Assembly: GCA_038373885.1 (NCBI GenBank)
Contig: JAWZYV010015855.1
Coordinates: 1-64,000 of the forward strand
Reading direction: 5' to 3'
DNA: 64,000 nt
From: Cheiracanthium punctorium
Taxonomy: Eukaryota > Arthropoda > Arachnida > Araneae > Cheiracanthiidae
The notes beneath the pieces were generated by a model that worked only from the letters and a program-made list of their open reading frames with translations, made no database searches and was not told where the DNA came from. Below are positions 12,470 to 25,660 of this stretch, piece by piece (position 1 is the stretch's first letter; every line of letters starts with the position of its first letter). Both the position numbers and the translations under genes were made by a program.

Positions 12470-13890
12470 AAATTAAGAGTAATTTCGAATATACTGCGTT
12501 CATTTAAGGGATAAAATTCTGAAGATATTGCTTTCGTTTCGATATAAAACTCCCTCCATACATAATAGTTAGTGAATTTCATAACTTTTAGAAAATATAT
12601 TTATTTCTTGTTCAACAATTTTAGTTTTCTTTTTAATATCAGCTAGTGTAATTAAGATCTCACCTTGATAAGGGAGAAATTCAGATTATACCATTTTCCG
12701 CTTGTCACATTCATCAAACAAGAATAGCTGAAACTGTCTTGATCAATTTTTATTCGTGAACACTAAAATTTGTTATCTGAGGTCAGTAACACTAAACAAA
12801 ACCTTTAAGTCTTTAAAAATAATAAAAACGCTCAGCAAATCAGGTGTTGATGTCAGTTCAGTGAATGAATTCACTAAAAATTTACTATTACTATTAAAAA
12901 ATTATTACAAGATCTCTTTAGTACATAAAAACACTTTCACAAAAGGGAAGCGGTAACATCATTGCCAAACAATGGTCATTTTTTTAAACATGCAAATTAA
13001 ATATCTTGTGAAGGTACTTGATTATAGATAGTTTTTTTTTTAATCTTCTGAAATTTTAATAAGAATTTTTTTTTTGTTGTTGTTTTAGTCAAGAAAGGTG
13101 AACATAAACGTAAACAAATTTACTGTGTTGGGGAATAATAAACGTAAATCAAACGGAATGAAAAGTTTTGTCAGACAAACGACAGCGTCCAAGCTTCAAA
13201 TATCTGCGTTCTTCGGAAATATATATTTAAAAAAAAAAAAAAAATCCTCAAATTGTATCAGAATTACCCCCTCCAGTTTTTCAGGTGGTACAGAAAGAGT
13301 AGAGGAAATGTTAATTTTTGAGTTTGATTTAAGTTAATACAAAATGAAATACTATAGGCTAATCTCTAATATAAGTATTATGTTTTTAGCTCAAGCTATG
13401 ACAGTTTATTTAAATTTCTTTTTTTTTTAATTTCATATTTATGTTTCACTAAAGTTTATTATAAAGTAGCCGTCTCCAGCGACCAGCTGGTTTGCCATTT
13501 TAATAAATCTTGCTCGGAGAGAATCCTGTTACTCCCCGGCTTCCTTGGCACTGCAATCTCTCAGATTCTCAATGGAATCTATCTATATATAAATACGCTA
13601 AGGCAAACCTTTGTGCCCTTTTTGCTCCATTGTGCAAACAGAGGAGTGTGAAATTTGGCATAGTTATACCATATGTAGGTGATTGTGCGAAAGATAAATT
13701 TTTTTTATAATATTCTAATGTACCGTAAAAAAATAGAGAAGTAGTTTGGCACGCAGTATTTTGCGCCAAGTGAGTCTTTTATTGTGTGAATTTTGAAAGA
13801 ATGATGTTAATATTATAACTTACAGCAGTACTATAGGGTTATTATAGAATTACAACAAAACTTGCAAAATAATGAAATTATTCCTCAGTT
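12470..13890. other. AT-rich DNA, weak interspersed-repeat similarity
   Basis: No gene is seen. Around 13540-13780 a stretch with ATACGCTAAGGC and GAAATTTGGCATAG resembles the style of the interspersed repeat at 57880, but the match is too weak to name. Poly-A and poly-T runs occur near 13230 and 13060. Confidence 0.4.
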
Positions 13891-14129
13891 TGGTGAAACA
13901 CCAATGACTAAAATTTGCTTTAGCCCTATGCTTGGAGAGTTTTTTTAGATGGTCGATAAAGGCGCGAAGTGTTGTAAATTCTATTTTTTAAAGCTGTGGA
14001 AAAACGAACCAAATAGGACAGGTAGCAATCCAAGAGACGCTTAACACAAACGAGCCAATTTGTCAATTTCTTCACAATCGTCCGCCATGCAGTACGCTAA
14101 AGCAAATTTTCACCGAAAATATTATTGAA

Positions 14130-14420
14130 GAAATACCTCATCAATTAATAGGGAATGAAAATAATATTATTAATGAAGTGTGTAATATTTCCGGAAACAT
14201 ATAATGAAATATTTCCGAAAACATACTCTCATGTAACCTAGGAGGAGAGAGTAATTATTATTATTAATTCCTCGAAGCATGTAACATATTAAAGTCAATT
14301 ATAATAGAACCTAAAAATGAGGATTGAACTTTTATTAATGCTGACTTAATCGAATATCTGATGAATAGAGAATTTATAATCATAGCTACGATAAAATAAT
14401 TTGCCATGATGGTAATGGAA
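14130..14420 (+). pseudogene. Possible Helitron/PIF1 helicase remnant
   Basis: With stops and shifts in between, plus-strand translations give GNENNIINEVC and then NILKSIIIEPKNED followed by INADLIEYL. This resembles the Helitron helicase segment with a NED motif after a proline. It is badly decayed and the match is by eye, so confidence is low. Confidence 0.35.
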
Positions 14421-14757
14421 TCAAAACAATCCCCTATAGTATTTGAATTCTTTGACTATGAGTGGTTTGGATTTTTTTCCGTTTGCCGGGAGCAAGTGAA
14501 AAATTTCCAAATGATTGTGATCTGTGCCAAATGCTTACAAAACTAGAGCGATACATAGTTGTTTATCCCTTTCCATATTTTTGAAGTTTAATTTCGTATT
14601 TTAATTTAATTCCATATGTTTTCCCCAATTCTACATTAAGTAAACTAGTACCAGGTTACCGAGCCATGCTCAGAATCTAAAGGCTCCTTAAGTGTAAAAT
14701 AATGAATACGTAAATGCCTGGGCACGTATGAATAATCTTCATGGTTGCCAAAGATTT

Positions 14758-15560
14758 TCATCGCTGTCGGATCACCCATACATTATCAGGTAAGCTTCGG
14801 TCGGCATTCAATGTTACAATGGCATATACTTTGTTTTGAAGAGGGATGCTAAACATTCGGTGGTCGGTGCCATAAGAGTTGAGCAAAAAGTAGTTTAACG
14901 TAAGGTGCCTCCTTTCCTTCTGTAGCAGATCAGCGAGGGTATCAGCAAAGATCTTGGGCGATGCATTCACTAACAGCGTCTTCATTACTTCAGAAATATA
15001 TCTGACCATATTGAGGATGTTCAAATTCAGCATCAAGAATTTGAGTTGATTGAACTGTCAGATGAATGAGCTTATAAAAAAATTCATCAAGTCTGTTATA
15101 CACTGTTCGCAACGTAGCAGTACGCACCAAAATCATTAATAGTTTCACTCGTCATATACTGTGAACAAAGCATTGTAAAGTATGCTTTCAAATTTCGAAT
15201 TCTTTGAAATGTGGGTGACATCGAAGAAACAACCACACCAATTCATTAGGAAATTCGGAATGTCCTACATCAATCTTACAGTCCCCAAAATGGTTTCGGT
15301 TAATTTTTCTTTATACTCTTCAGAAAAATGCAAAGCTCCAGGGTGAATGCAATCCATGTTAAAAAGTTTTCAGCTATGATAATAAGTACCCACATTTGTG
15401 GCAGCTTTGTAGATACTTAGACTGTTTACCCGAAGTATTTGTCGACGTCTAGCTGTTCCATGTCGTTTTCCTTCCAAATACTAATAATCTGTTTCATCTG
15501 CTTGTGTTTGAACTGCACGTTCACATATTTGGGCCAAGTGCTGCTGCCGGTGATTATATG
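14758..15560 (-). other. Unidentified decayed coding-like stretch
   Basis: Minus-strand frames across this stretch give amino-acid-like sequence broken by stops. One open piece (14758-15036) has FADTLADLLQKERRHL and NSYGTDHRMFSIPLQNK. The composition is less AT-biased than its surroundings, as in old transposon coding DNA. I do not recognise the family. Confidence 0.3.
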
Positions 15561-15999
15561 TTTCCACAGCTCGTTTTTGAGCTACACTTTCATGCATTTA
15601 CGTCTTTATAATACATCTATGATGATAATTCTTTACGATTGAAATTGTAAATTTCTCTATAGTGCTTCAATTCAAACATAAAATACTTATATTTTTCTAA
15701 TTCAAAGAAAATACATCATGCATAAACAAATTCTACAAACGTAAATTCAATCTTATAGATACATAAATATAGATGCCATAAAAGTATAATCTTACATAAA
15801 TATGCTTTAAACATAATTTTATTTTATAAACTCACGCTTAAGAAAATAAAAAGTGTAACGCAATTTAAATTATTAGTACAAAAGTACACTTCGAAATCAT
15901 GAAATCAAAAACAGAATAGATCAAAAATATTCTTTTACAATAACCCTAACAACTACTTAAACGTTGAAAATAATAGAACAAACGGATAGACTAAAGAAA

Positions 16000-16690
16000 A
16001 TGGACTTCTAACCTCGAATAAATCAAAAATAAATCGCTCCTATATAGTTACGCTGATCCCTGACTCTGTCACAATTCCAGTTCAACCACTCAAAATAAAA
16101 CTTTTACATCATTAATCCAAACAGATTAAAAATGTATTGTCTAATAACTTAAAATTTACACGGTTCGTTGGTGCGATCAGCCTGAAAATTATCATAATTA
16201 TGTAAAAAAAAAAAGGAAAGAAAAAGAAGAAAGAAAAAAAAAATCTGATAATTCACCCGTTCCCTGATTTTCAAGCTGTTTTTTTTTGTATTTTTGCCCT
16301 ATTTTATTTAAGAGAATAAAAAGCTAATCATTTGAGTGCCAGAATTATCTATTGCAAGTGACATTGACGTTCCATTGAAGTCACGGTTATCAGGCTTTGG
16401 AGGAAAAATTACGATTCCAATTCGCTTAAGATAGCTTTTCTAAATTAATACTCAGTTTAACTTTTTTTTCAAAAATAAAACGGTTTTCTATGCATTAAGC
16501 ATGGATATAGGAGAGGATGTTGATACCAAACGAAATGTTTCGAATATGAAATGTTTCTGCAGATTTTACAGTTCGAATTTCGATGTATAATAAAAATTGA
16601 ATATGAAGTTATTTGATTTTAAGTGGGTAAATATCAAATATTCTGAGTGTAGACATTCTATCGCCCGCTGTAATTGTCTCCACAAAGGGC
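16000..16690. repeat. Interspersed repeat copy, related to 45730-46560
   Basis: It shares several blocks in order with 45730-46560. These are TACGCTGATCCCTGACT, CACCCGTTCCCT with CATTTTTAAGC-like sequence, TAATCATTTG, and AAAATTGAATATGAAGTTATT followed by a GTGTAGAC-like segment. It has no coding capacity; the class is not identified. Confidence 0.6.
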
Positions 16691-16699
16691 TTTATCCTT

Positions 16700-19530
16700 T
16701 AGTTTAATGACAGTACACAACACAAAACTACACAGTCTAATCCACGTCTAAATAAGAATTGAAAATTTATTAGAAAAAATCTTAGTAACCAGATTTCAGC
16801 CTCCCAATTTACTGCTTCCACATATGGACAACTCCCAGCCTGCGGCCGGATGGGGCCCGCCATGGCTTTTGGACCAGCCGGGGCCTTCGCAATTAATAGC
16901 GGGCCTGCGCGTGTATTTTGATGAGCCATCCAAAGAGGCCTACGGATGCTCGAGTCTCCACGTATACATCAGGCATTTCTTAAGCTTCCCAGTGCTTTCA
17001 AACGTTATTTAATGTAGTTTTAAGTAGTAATTGTGTTAGTAATTCAAGTACGAACTCATGATTAATTTGTTTGCTATGATACATATTTACATAAAGAAAA
17101 TTGCATATAATTTGAAGGAAAAATAAAGCAGCGCTTACTCTCATGATTCACGATTGCTTATTTTAGTTTCAGAAGTGGATATTTAATACACTTTAAAATA
17201 ACTAAATACACAAATGAGAAAGACATTTTTATAATGAATATTTCATGAACGTAGTCGTATTTCCTACGTTATTTTAAACAATTCAAGATTAATCTTTAAC
17301 AAATTATGTATTAAAGCGCATTTCAGTGTTTTCTGGATATCCTGTATATTGGAGAAAATTGATAAAATACGCTCTATAGCGCGATCACCGAATTAATTAT
17401 TCTTTAATAAAGACATTTCATGTAGTATATATTATTTTGTCGCTTTCTCAATCGAACTTAGGAATTGAGCAAGCATAATGAACGCTTGTACAAAATATTA
17501 ACAACATTTGAAGTTTCTGTATAAACGGGCAAAAATCAATAATTTATAATTTACTGTATTTCTGCACTGTACCAGATGTAAGTCTTAATCACATAATCAA
17601 GGCATATATAACTGATAAATAACATTTTCAACTGACAAAATTAAATTGTCTAAATAGTATCACAACGTCACGCTTATTTACAAGAATAAAAACTACTCAA
17701 GTAATACGATTTCTGATTAAAATAATTTATTTATAAATAACACATGAGTAATAATTCACTAAACATAATTTACATACATATTTTTAGAATTTCTAAATAC
17801 ATTATAAGCGTTCACTTACCTTTACATTCAGAGCAAAATGTTCGAATTTTAGGATAAATTTTCATGAAAGAAAATGGCGCAAGATTGTCAAAACGATTAC
17901 CTACATCTAAAGTTCTTTAGTACGACAAAAGTATAAAAAAATTCTTTTAAAATAATGAAATAATATAATATTTATAATACTTAGAATAATAAAATAGAAT
18001 ACTGTGACTGGGGAAAACAGGCCTCAATGATAAACTCATTTTTAGCGATGGCAACTCATAAGCAGGGCCATCGCTGGACCAGCCCTCAGAACAAGTCAAA
18101 ACCCTGTATAAAACCTATATAAAACATTCAAACTTCCATATAAATCCGAATTATACGGCCCGCGATTTCGCTAACATCCTGAAGTCAGGCCCAGGTGGCC
18201 ACTATCGTAAAGTTCTGCCGCAACTTTTAAAAGGTTGTCCATACGATGATAAAATAAATGAGTTGAAATCATCAACTGCAGTGAATGAAAACTAAACTGA
18301 TGGCTGATCATCTGCAAAATTAATTTGAATATCGTCTGCGAGCCATATTTAGGAATCGATCGTATCATTTTTTCATCGGAGTTTCGAACATCGTTTCATT
18401 ATAAACGGTTGAACCATTAAAAAAAAAAAAAAAAAAAATCGTCAGGGTAACTACATTTAAATATTTGTCTTCAACTTGGCGGAATAAGGAAGTTAAAATA
18501 GAATTCAACCTAGTGCCGTTATTTAAAAAAAAAAATGGAATTTTCATGTTACGTCACAGGATCTTTTTTCTTACTGTGAATGGCTGAAAAGGGTGTCATT
18601 TTCATTTAAATTATTCGGCTAAGCTGAAACTTTTATGCACTTTTGAAATTCGCATCATATGGATCAATAAAATACATGAAAAATCTTTATTGTTTTAGTA
18701 TATAAGCGAAAATACATTTAGCTTTATGTTAGTTACAAAAGGATAATTGTAATAAATTCAGGCAGTTTTTCACATAAGATTTACGAATAGTTTTGTATTA
18801 ATAACTACGAATTAAGAATAATTAAATTATTTACGTATATTCCATCAAGGTGCTTGCGGGGATGGCAACGAAGACTCTTTTCTCTTTTTCTTTCGCTGGT
18901 TGCCAGGACGATATTTTGAAATAAAAATAACTTTTTAATTCTAAACAAATTAATGTAGCTGAATGGTGTAATATATCTAGTTACTAAAATATTTATTTGT
19001 CTGTGTACTGAATATCAAGTTCCATTTTTTTTTTGTTTCTTTGCAAAATTAATTTTTACTATTATATATCGATGGCGTGTATTTTTTAATCCACCCCAAA
19101 CTTATTTGAGCGTCCCTTTTAGAAAGATTGCATCAAGTGTGTTTTTCAAACGCTCAATAGATGGCGCTACCGTCCAAAAATTTTAAATTTTGAGCGTTTT
19201 AGAGTTTTTTCAATTAATTGACCTAGCTCAATCGTTTCAGGGGACCAAAAAACCCCCAGGTACGAAATTTAAAAAGAATCCTTAGAGCAGTTTTCGAGAT
19301 CGTTCGGACATACACACACACCCACAAACATTCCTCGTTTAATATAAGAGCGGATAAGCCTGCAAATTTTATTTTAGTACATTGATATTTTAGTATGTAT
19401 AAATAATATTTTGTATACATTCTCGGATTTGTTTTGGGGAACGACAGTGTTTCAGAAGTAGTCTTTAAACGTTTCCCAGAAGAAAAAAAAAACATTTGGC
19501 AGGATTTACGCCTGGCTAACCGAAAATTAC
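16700..19530. other. AT-rich intron/intergenic DNA without recognised features
   Basis: Nothing I can support as a gene. A small GC-rich patch at 16825-16945 encodes only a chance frame. A long poly-A run lies near 18420, and a CACACACACCCACA stretch near 19312. Confidence 0.45.
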
Positions 19531-19532
19531 CA

Positions 19533-19935
19533 CAGTTTGCTACCACATAAGTTAGTATTGAAAGTTAATTGCAGCGTTATACTTATCAGAAACTTAAATG
19601 CACAGGAAGGATTAGACAATGGAACAAGAATATGCATCAAATATTTTACATATCGTAATGTTATTGATTGCAAAGTTTTAATTGGAACCGCAGGCAATAA
19701 AAGATTTTTAATTCTTATTATTCCTAATTCCCACTATTTTACCATATTCATTCAAAAACCGTAATTTCGAAATATACCTGCATTTGTGATGACAGTATCT
19801 CAAGGACAATCGTTCGAAAAAAGTGCAAATCTATTCAGACGCAGCAAGTTTTTATACATGGTCACTGTGGTACTCACCAAGTAGAGTTCAATGCATTCGA
19901 CGGTTTGAGATTTCATAACTCTAAACATAAAGGGC
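19533..19935 (+). pseudogene. Helitron/PIF1-type helicase C-terminal fragment
   Basis: The frame from 19537 reads LPHKLVLKVNCSVILIRNLN, then EGLDNGTRICIKYF. This matches the end of Helitron-encoded PIF1-like helicases (LPPH-L-LKVG-PVMLLRNLN, GLCNGTR). After a stop and frameshift around 19765-19850, further pieces SQGQSFEKS and, in another frame, NAFDGLRFH match the last helicase motifs (SQGQTFE, SFDGL). The N-terminal helicase motifs and the Rep domain are missing, so it is a dead fragment. It lies far from, and opposite in orientation to, the Helitron N-terminal piece at 11.4 kb. Confidence 0.65.
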
Positions 19936-19939
19936 TTTT

Positions 19940-22090
19940 AGCCGAGGACGGCTCCAGGTTGTATTGTCGGAGGGAGTTACTAGACTTTTTAGATAAGCCT
20001 AAACTGTTTAAGGCAGTTCTTCGAAGAAAAAAAAACAACTCTGTTTTTAGTCTTGGTACACAAATTGAAATAAACTAATAGCACCACGGTCTCCAAAAAA
20101 TTCCAGATGGTTCTTCATAAGCTGCTTTACACACTACAATAATCTAAAAAGCTGTGCCTTGTGTGAAATTTTCAGAAAAAATTCTTAAACATGGATCGGA
20201 GCTGCAGGATTTTTCGAAGAGTGACAAGTTTTGTGAAAATTTCCGATTTTTAAGAATTTTTTCTAAAATTTTTGAAACTGATACAGATGGATCGTTTATT
20301 TCAGTATGTAATACAGCTAGTAAAGAGACAGTTTCAAAATTTTGAAGTGCCAGACATAATTAGTTTATTTGTACTTATGTACCAAAATCACATGATTTTT
20401 TCGAACTACTCCGTTAACGCGCAAACTGAATGTGAGATATCCTATGGGAACATGTGACATCCAAGATCGGCAGAGGGAGATCGGCCTGTAACCCATTCGC
20501 TGGAGCTGCCTCTGCATTTAGCAGAATATTGTTGAGTTTTCACAGACATCGTCTACACGCAAAAGCAGTGCCGTAACTTGGGTTTACGAGGCCCAGGGCG
20601 AGAGTGAATATGGGGGAGGGGGCTTTTAATCTTATATTTGATAAAAACGAAAATAGGTTAGTACGTACATACATTTGTATGTACGCAAAGACAGAATTAA
20701 ACACTTTCGGATAATAATACATATGACATAATATAAGTATTGTAAAAGCGTGGTGATGGTTAAGTGAAATTGTACAAAACTGGTCACTATAGACAAATGG
20801 TCTCTTAACCAATGTGGTCACTTTAGTAGGTTCCACTGTATACGGAATGGTGAGACATACTTTTTGGCAGAAGAACTTTATTCACGCTCCAATTTAAAAA
20901 ATTTAATGCTCTATGGTCGAATTTCGACCACTGGCAGACAACTAGTTTAACATTAATATGGTTAAAAAATAGGACTGTTTAATGATAAAAAACTTACAAA
21001 AAAAGTACAAATTATTTTCTTTCTATATGAATTCTGAAGAGCTTCTGTTATATTGGCCGTTCTTTCAGAATATCAAGAAACGATAAGAAGAAGAAAAGAA
21101 AAAGAAGTTCTGAGGGATGTGCCTGTATGTTGTAACACACTCTCAGAAAAATTCGTCTTTATATGGCCTATTTATACCTTATTTTTAAACGAATAATTTC
21201 CGTGCTCCTTGGAAACGTAATTCCGTAATTATTTCCGTGATTTCTTCCCGAAAATCTGAAGAAGAGAAAAAATTTTGTTAATTTTAAAAATGTTTCATGA
21301 ATTGACAGGATTAAAAAGAAATGGGCATTCGTCAATTTACGGAAATATTCCGGCAGCACTGATTGCTGGAAATTTCCAGTGAATTGAAGAAATATATTCT
21401 CAGAGAGAACACCTACTTGATATGATATCTGCGCGTGCTATAATTTGTTCGCAAACAAACACAGGCGCACACACACACACACAGACCGACTATTTTAATG
21501 TAAAATATTTTATAAATACCATGAGTCTAAACTCACCATTCAAAATGACACCAATCTCACTTCCGATATCTAACTGGAAAATCACTGAAAGCAAAAAAGT
21601 AATAAATAGATAAATCTCTCCCATTTACTAACTAGCGGATACTGTGAATGTTCTTTATATAGCTCGTTGTATAATCGTTATGCTAAAGCCTGTTAACCGA
21701 GTTAATAATGTATTTTGAATCTCCCGACATCAGAATGATGTCAATGTCACTTGCTATCTAAAATTTTAATTACTGAAGGCAAATGAAGAAATAAATCAAA
21801 ATCACGCAATTCACTTTCACTGTATCGGATAATGTGGAAGCATATTATTTCCCCTATCGTGTAATCTTATACGTGTAATTATCTCTACTGATTACTCTAT
21901 ATCGTGTAATCTTAATCGTGTAATTATGAATGAATTAATACTAAAATTTTAGTAATGAAAGTTTGAGGTCGTAAAAAGGGCGTCACTCTCACTTGCAACC
22001 CTTCACAAAAAGAAAGAAAAAGGGATGAGATTGGGCTGTTTATAAAGATTCCCATCTCATAACAGTAGTATTTGTCACGTTTTGGCTTCA
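19940..22090. other. Intron DNA with scattered hAT-type end fragments
   Basis: No gene is seen. Single unpaired hAT-like ends occur at about 19940 (GACGGCTCCAGG) and 20570 (CAGTGCCGTAACTTGGG followed by a G-rich stretch). A CA dinucleotide run lies near 21469-21483. Confidence 0.45.
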
Positions 22091-22094
22091 AATA

Positions 22095-22786
22095 CGAGGT
22101 GTAGCCAGAAAGTAAGTTCCGTTTAAAAAAAAAAAAAATTAGTAAAAAAAAAATTTTAAGCCAATTTTGTTTTTACATGAAAGAGCATATCTTAAACTAT
22201 TTTTCTATATAGTTTACGCCAATGTTGAAACACTTGTCGTAGCGGATTACCAGCTTTTCTACCTTCTTCATAGGAACTTCCCGCCAATGACGATAACCAC
22301 GACTTTAAGAAAGCTACGGCATGCAATTCAAAAGTAACGGAGAGGAATGCTCAGTAAAAGAATTATGCTACTCCAGGACAATGATCTGCCCCATACTGCT
22401 GGTGATACTCAAACGATGATTCGACAGTTCGTTCGGAGCAGGTCGATCACCCGCCATACAGCCCAGATCGTCCGACTACCGCTTGGCGCCGTCCGACTAT
22501 CACTTGTTCCTGCACATGAAGCGCGAGCTAGGCAGCAAGCGCTTTGGATCCGACAATGAGGTGAAAAATGCTGTGTAGTCGTGGTTATCATCGTTGGCGG
22601 GAAGTTTCTATGAAGAAGGGATAGAAAATCTGGTAACCCGCTACGACAAGTGGTTGAATATTGGCGAAAACTATGTAGAAAAATGGTTTAAGGTAGGCTC
22701 TTTCATGTAAAAATAAAATTGACTTGAAAAAAATTTGTTTACTATTTTTTTTTTCAAAACGGAACTTACTTTCTGGATACGCCTCG
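22095..22786. mobile_element. Foldback mariner with two 209-bp arms
   Basis: The ends are CGAGGTGTAGCCAGAAAGTA and its inverse, flanked by TA on both sides (22093-22094 and 22787-22788), as expected for Tc1/mariner. The inverted similarity goes well beyond the normal terminal repeats: 22095-22303 and 22578-22786, 209 bp each, are near-perfect inverted copies. The right arm encodes the end of a mariner transposase (SLAGSSYEEG, TRYDKWLN). The left arm is the same 3' end, inverted. The centre keeps QDNDLPHTA-like and YSPD-like pieces of the catalytic region with frame breaks. It is not active. Confidence 0.8.
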
Positions 22787-23197
22787 TATAATGCGATAAA
22801 CTAGAAAATTTCGAGAAAATCGCATAAAACGTCAAATAAAAAAATTTCTAATTCGGATCTCCAAAAAATCGCTTCGAGGTACGTCAATTCGAATTTTCAT
22901 AGAAAATTTGGCAGGCTTACGATCATCCGTCTCGGAGCTACGCGACCGACAAACGACTAAGCACTTATTAGCATTTTATACTTTTTTTTTTTTTTTTTTT
23001 TTAATAGAAGACTACCTGAAGTACCCGCGTTCTTCACACGGAATGGATACTGTTAAACCAACATATATAAACAACATGTACATATGTTTTCTTGATATAG
23101 AAGATGTATGTAAAATAGTTATGCCGAAATTGGAATTTTGACTCATATTATTTGAGTGTTTGTGAAGTGCTATTATGCGTTCATTGTACCCCGTACA

Positions 23198-23365
23198 CAG
23201 AGGCGTACCAAGGGGGGGGGGTTAGGGGGGTCATAACCCCCCATGAGGAATTTTTTGCCTTACAAAATGTATATTCTTCACTACATTATCACACACACGT
23301 ATACATATATATGAGTTGCAGTAGTCATAACCCCCCCCCATGAAAAATTTCTGGCTACGCCCCTG
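23198..23365. mobile_element. 168-bp hAT MITE with perfect 8-bp target duplication
   Basis: The ends are CAGAGGCGTACCAAGG and, inverted, CTGGCTACGCCCCTG. Flanking CCCGTACA occurs at 23190-23197 and at 23366-23373, an exact 8-bp duplication typical of hAT. The end style matches the full-length hAT at 39945, which could be the source of the enzyme that moved it. Confidence 0.88.
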
Positions 23366-23703
23366 CCCGTACATAATGAAAAACTCTCAGACATTCTTTC
23401 AATTTTTTTAAATGTGAATATTCTATTTAAAAACTCATAAAATTTCATTTCGATGAAAAAATAAGTTGGTTAAAAGTGTGCATTAATTTTATTTTTGTGC
23501 ATGCAAACTTGTGAACAGGAAAAAAAAAAATAATAATAAAGTAGTAAATTTTGTTTCATTGTACCTCGACATATCCTACTCTGCTGAACCCCGTAAAGTT
23601 ATATTCTGAGTGTAAATCAGTGTTAACCATAATGCTAATTTTAAAAACTATGATAGCTGATAAGTATCATTCAATGTTTCATACTTTGTTTTATTTTATG
23701 CAG

Positions 23704-23799
23704 GTCGTCGTACAAAATCTTGTCCGACAAGATTTCTGCGTTTCAGATTCGAAACGTTAGGGGACACCGCAGAGGTGCAGGTTCTGTCTCCAGAACAGG
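23704..23799 (+). CDS. Predicted phase 1-1 exon of the IRF-like gene (N-terminal part)
   Basis: A 96-bp open stretch sits between a good acceptor (TTTTATGCAG, ending 23703) and a good donor (G|GTAAGTG at 23800). In the phase used by all the other exons here it reads about 32 residues, starting RRTKSCPTRFLRF and ending VQVLSPEQ. It is basic at the start and has no domain I recognise. The downstream intron begins with sequence clearly related to the intron after the exon at 27465 (both contain a TACTACTTTTCAA-like block). The upstream intron resembles DNA about 100 bp before 27465. The two exons are therefore probably old duplicates. Coding status rests on splice signals and phase agreement only. 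Confidence 0.5.
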
Positions 23800-24049
23800 G
23801 TAAGTGAATTATGAACTGTTCATCACTACTTTTCAAATGTTTTTTCTTCTTACTCTCTCTGCACCATCCTAACACTGCTGTTGTAGGCGCGAACTTTCCG
23901 AAATTCTGACATGGGAAAAAAAAAATCGCCTGTCATTGGGAAAGTACTATTGCTATAAGTATTGACTGTATGAAATATAGAAACCTGTAACTATATGGAA
24001 TAACAAAAGCAATAAAACACCTGTAAAATATGGAAAGAAAAAAAGGAAT

Positions 24050-24052
<3 letters not shown>

Positions 24053-24094
<42 letters not shown>
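24053..24094. repeat. AT dinucleotide microsatellite
   Basis: About 20 repeats of TA follow the second candidate exon by 250 bp. It has no other feature. Confidence 0.9.
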
Positions 24095-24095
<1 letters not shown>

Positions 24096-24603
24096 GGGGT
24101 CTTTCTTACAGAAAAAACTGGGTGAGAATTTCTCACCCTTTCCCCAAAACTGAGTGATATTTTTATAAAATGGGTGAGAATTTTTTTCTAATAGATTTGG
24201 GTTGGGTAAATATCCAGTGGGTAAGGTATTTATAAATGGATATTTATTCCTCTGTAAGGGAAATACCCAAAATTAAGGTATTTTATGATTTTTAGTTATT
24301 TTTAATGAGTGTAACTGGACCCCCAAGACTAAATCAAGCACAGGTACATGCAATAAAAATAACCCAGTTAAGATCCCCTCAGGATCAGAATATTCCCAGG
24401 AACCCCCAGACCCCTTCTTTTTTTTCTTTCATAGACTTTAGTTCTTGAGAATCCACTTTTGCACTCAGTGTTCTTTTTTTTTTTTGAGAAAGAGATTTGT
24501 AGGGTGCACGAATTTCTCGCAGTAATAATTTTTTTAATGCGAGAAAAAGAAAAAAAAATGCGATATTCTCGCGCTCTAGTGAAAACACAGATATATATAT
24601 ATA

Positions 24604-25219
24604 CAGTGGAACATCGTTTGTACGACGATCGTTTATACGACGTTTTAGTGTGGTCCCAATTCATTCCTATTCGTTGCAATGTAAAAATAAATCGACGACG
24701 CACAAAATCGGTTATACGTCGTTTTGCTCTAGTTTGAACATGTTTATTTTTCTTGTGTATTTTAAGAACATACGGTTTTTTTTTGTTTTTTTTACGGCGC
24801 TCGATTTGTGTTTTCAGGTGTTCCTAAAATTTTTTAATTCTATGTAATGGACAGACAACTTTTGCGATATGGGAGGGGGGCTAATTATAGCTCAACGCCA
24901 TTCATCACGTCAAACAACCATAGATAAATTTTTCTGTTAACATATGTAAAATTGTTAAATTTAAGAAAACAAATTTGGTACATAAAAAGAAAAAATAAAG
25001 GTATGTACATTTAAATGGCTTAGTATACTTTTTTCCTTTTTATTATTTGTTTGTTTTGATTTGTTTAATATATAAGTTTATCGAAAGCAACACATTAAAC
25101 CTTAAAATTAATTTAAAAAATAGTTCTAGTTTTAAAAGTGAAAATCGATTATACGACGTTCTCGTTTATACGACGTTTTTCGATAGTCCCTTCGGCGTCG
25201 TATAAACGATGCTCCACTG
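24604..25219. mobile_element. Tigger/pogo-like MITE
   Basis: The terminal inverted repeats start CAGTGGAACATCGTTTGTAC on the left and read CAGTGGAGCATCGTTTATAC on the right (minus strand). They are flanked by TA on both sides, as in the pogo/Tigger branch of Tc1/mariner. Inner repeats of CGTTTATACGACG lie at both ends. The 616-bp element carries no transposase. Confidence 0.8.
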
Positions 25220-25533
25220 TATATTGTAATTTTATTTATGGGGTGGTTCATCTCAGGCCTACTTGTCTTAGTGAAAAAAATTGTGCCTGTCACTCTTTTA
25301 AGTTAATAAATATCTTTGCAGAATGAAACCTCGGTGAAAATATTTTTTAACGATTATTTCAGGTGTAGAAAAGCCTTTTCATTTTTCTGTAGAATATGCT
25401 GCAAAGGGGTACAAATCTTTACAGATGATGAGGGGCGATCATTCCGTACCACTTTAAGCGTTCTTACTATAATATCTTAATGTGCGCAATTTACAAAGGT
25501 CCATTAATTTCACCATCTGAACCCCCCCCCCCT

Positions 25534-25559
25534 TTTATGTGTGTGTGTGTGTGTGTGTT
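25534..25559. repeat. GT microsatellite
   Basis: A run of GT repeats follows a C-run, about 100 bp before the exon at 25661. Confidence 0.85.
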
Positions 25560-25660
25560 AGTTCTTATTAAGAATATTGCTTTTGTACTACCTATTTGTT
25601 TTATTTAAAAAATCTATAAAATATGCGTGTATTACAGAATTCGTCTTATTTTCTTTTCAG

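Noticed and set aside
14758..15036. Possible host gene on the minus strand
   Set aside because: No splice-compatible continuation, stops in the adjoining similar-composition DNA and no recognised domain; kept only as an unidentified stretch.
11402..19935. One dispersed Helitron joining the N-terminal piece at 11.4 kb and the helicase piece at 19.5 kb
   Set aside because: The pieces lie on opposite strands and the 11.4-kb piece has its own two ends.
24459..24737. 92-residue frame at the left end of the Tigger-like MITE
   Set aside because: Low-complexity translation across an A/T-rich stretch and the terminal repeat; no homology recognised.
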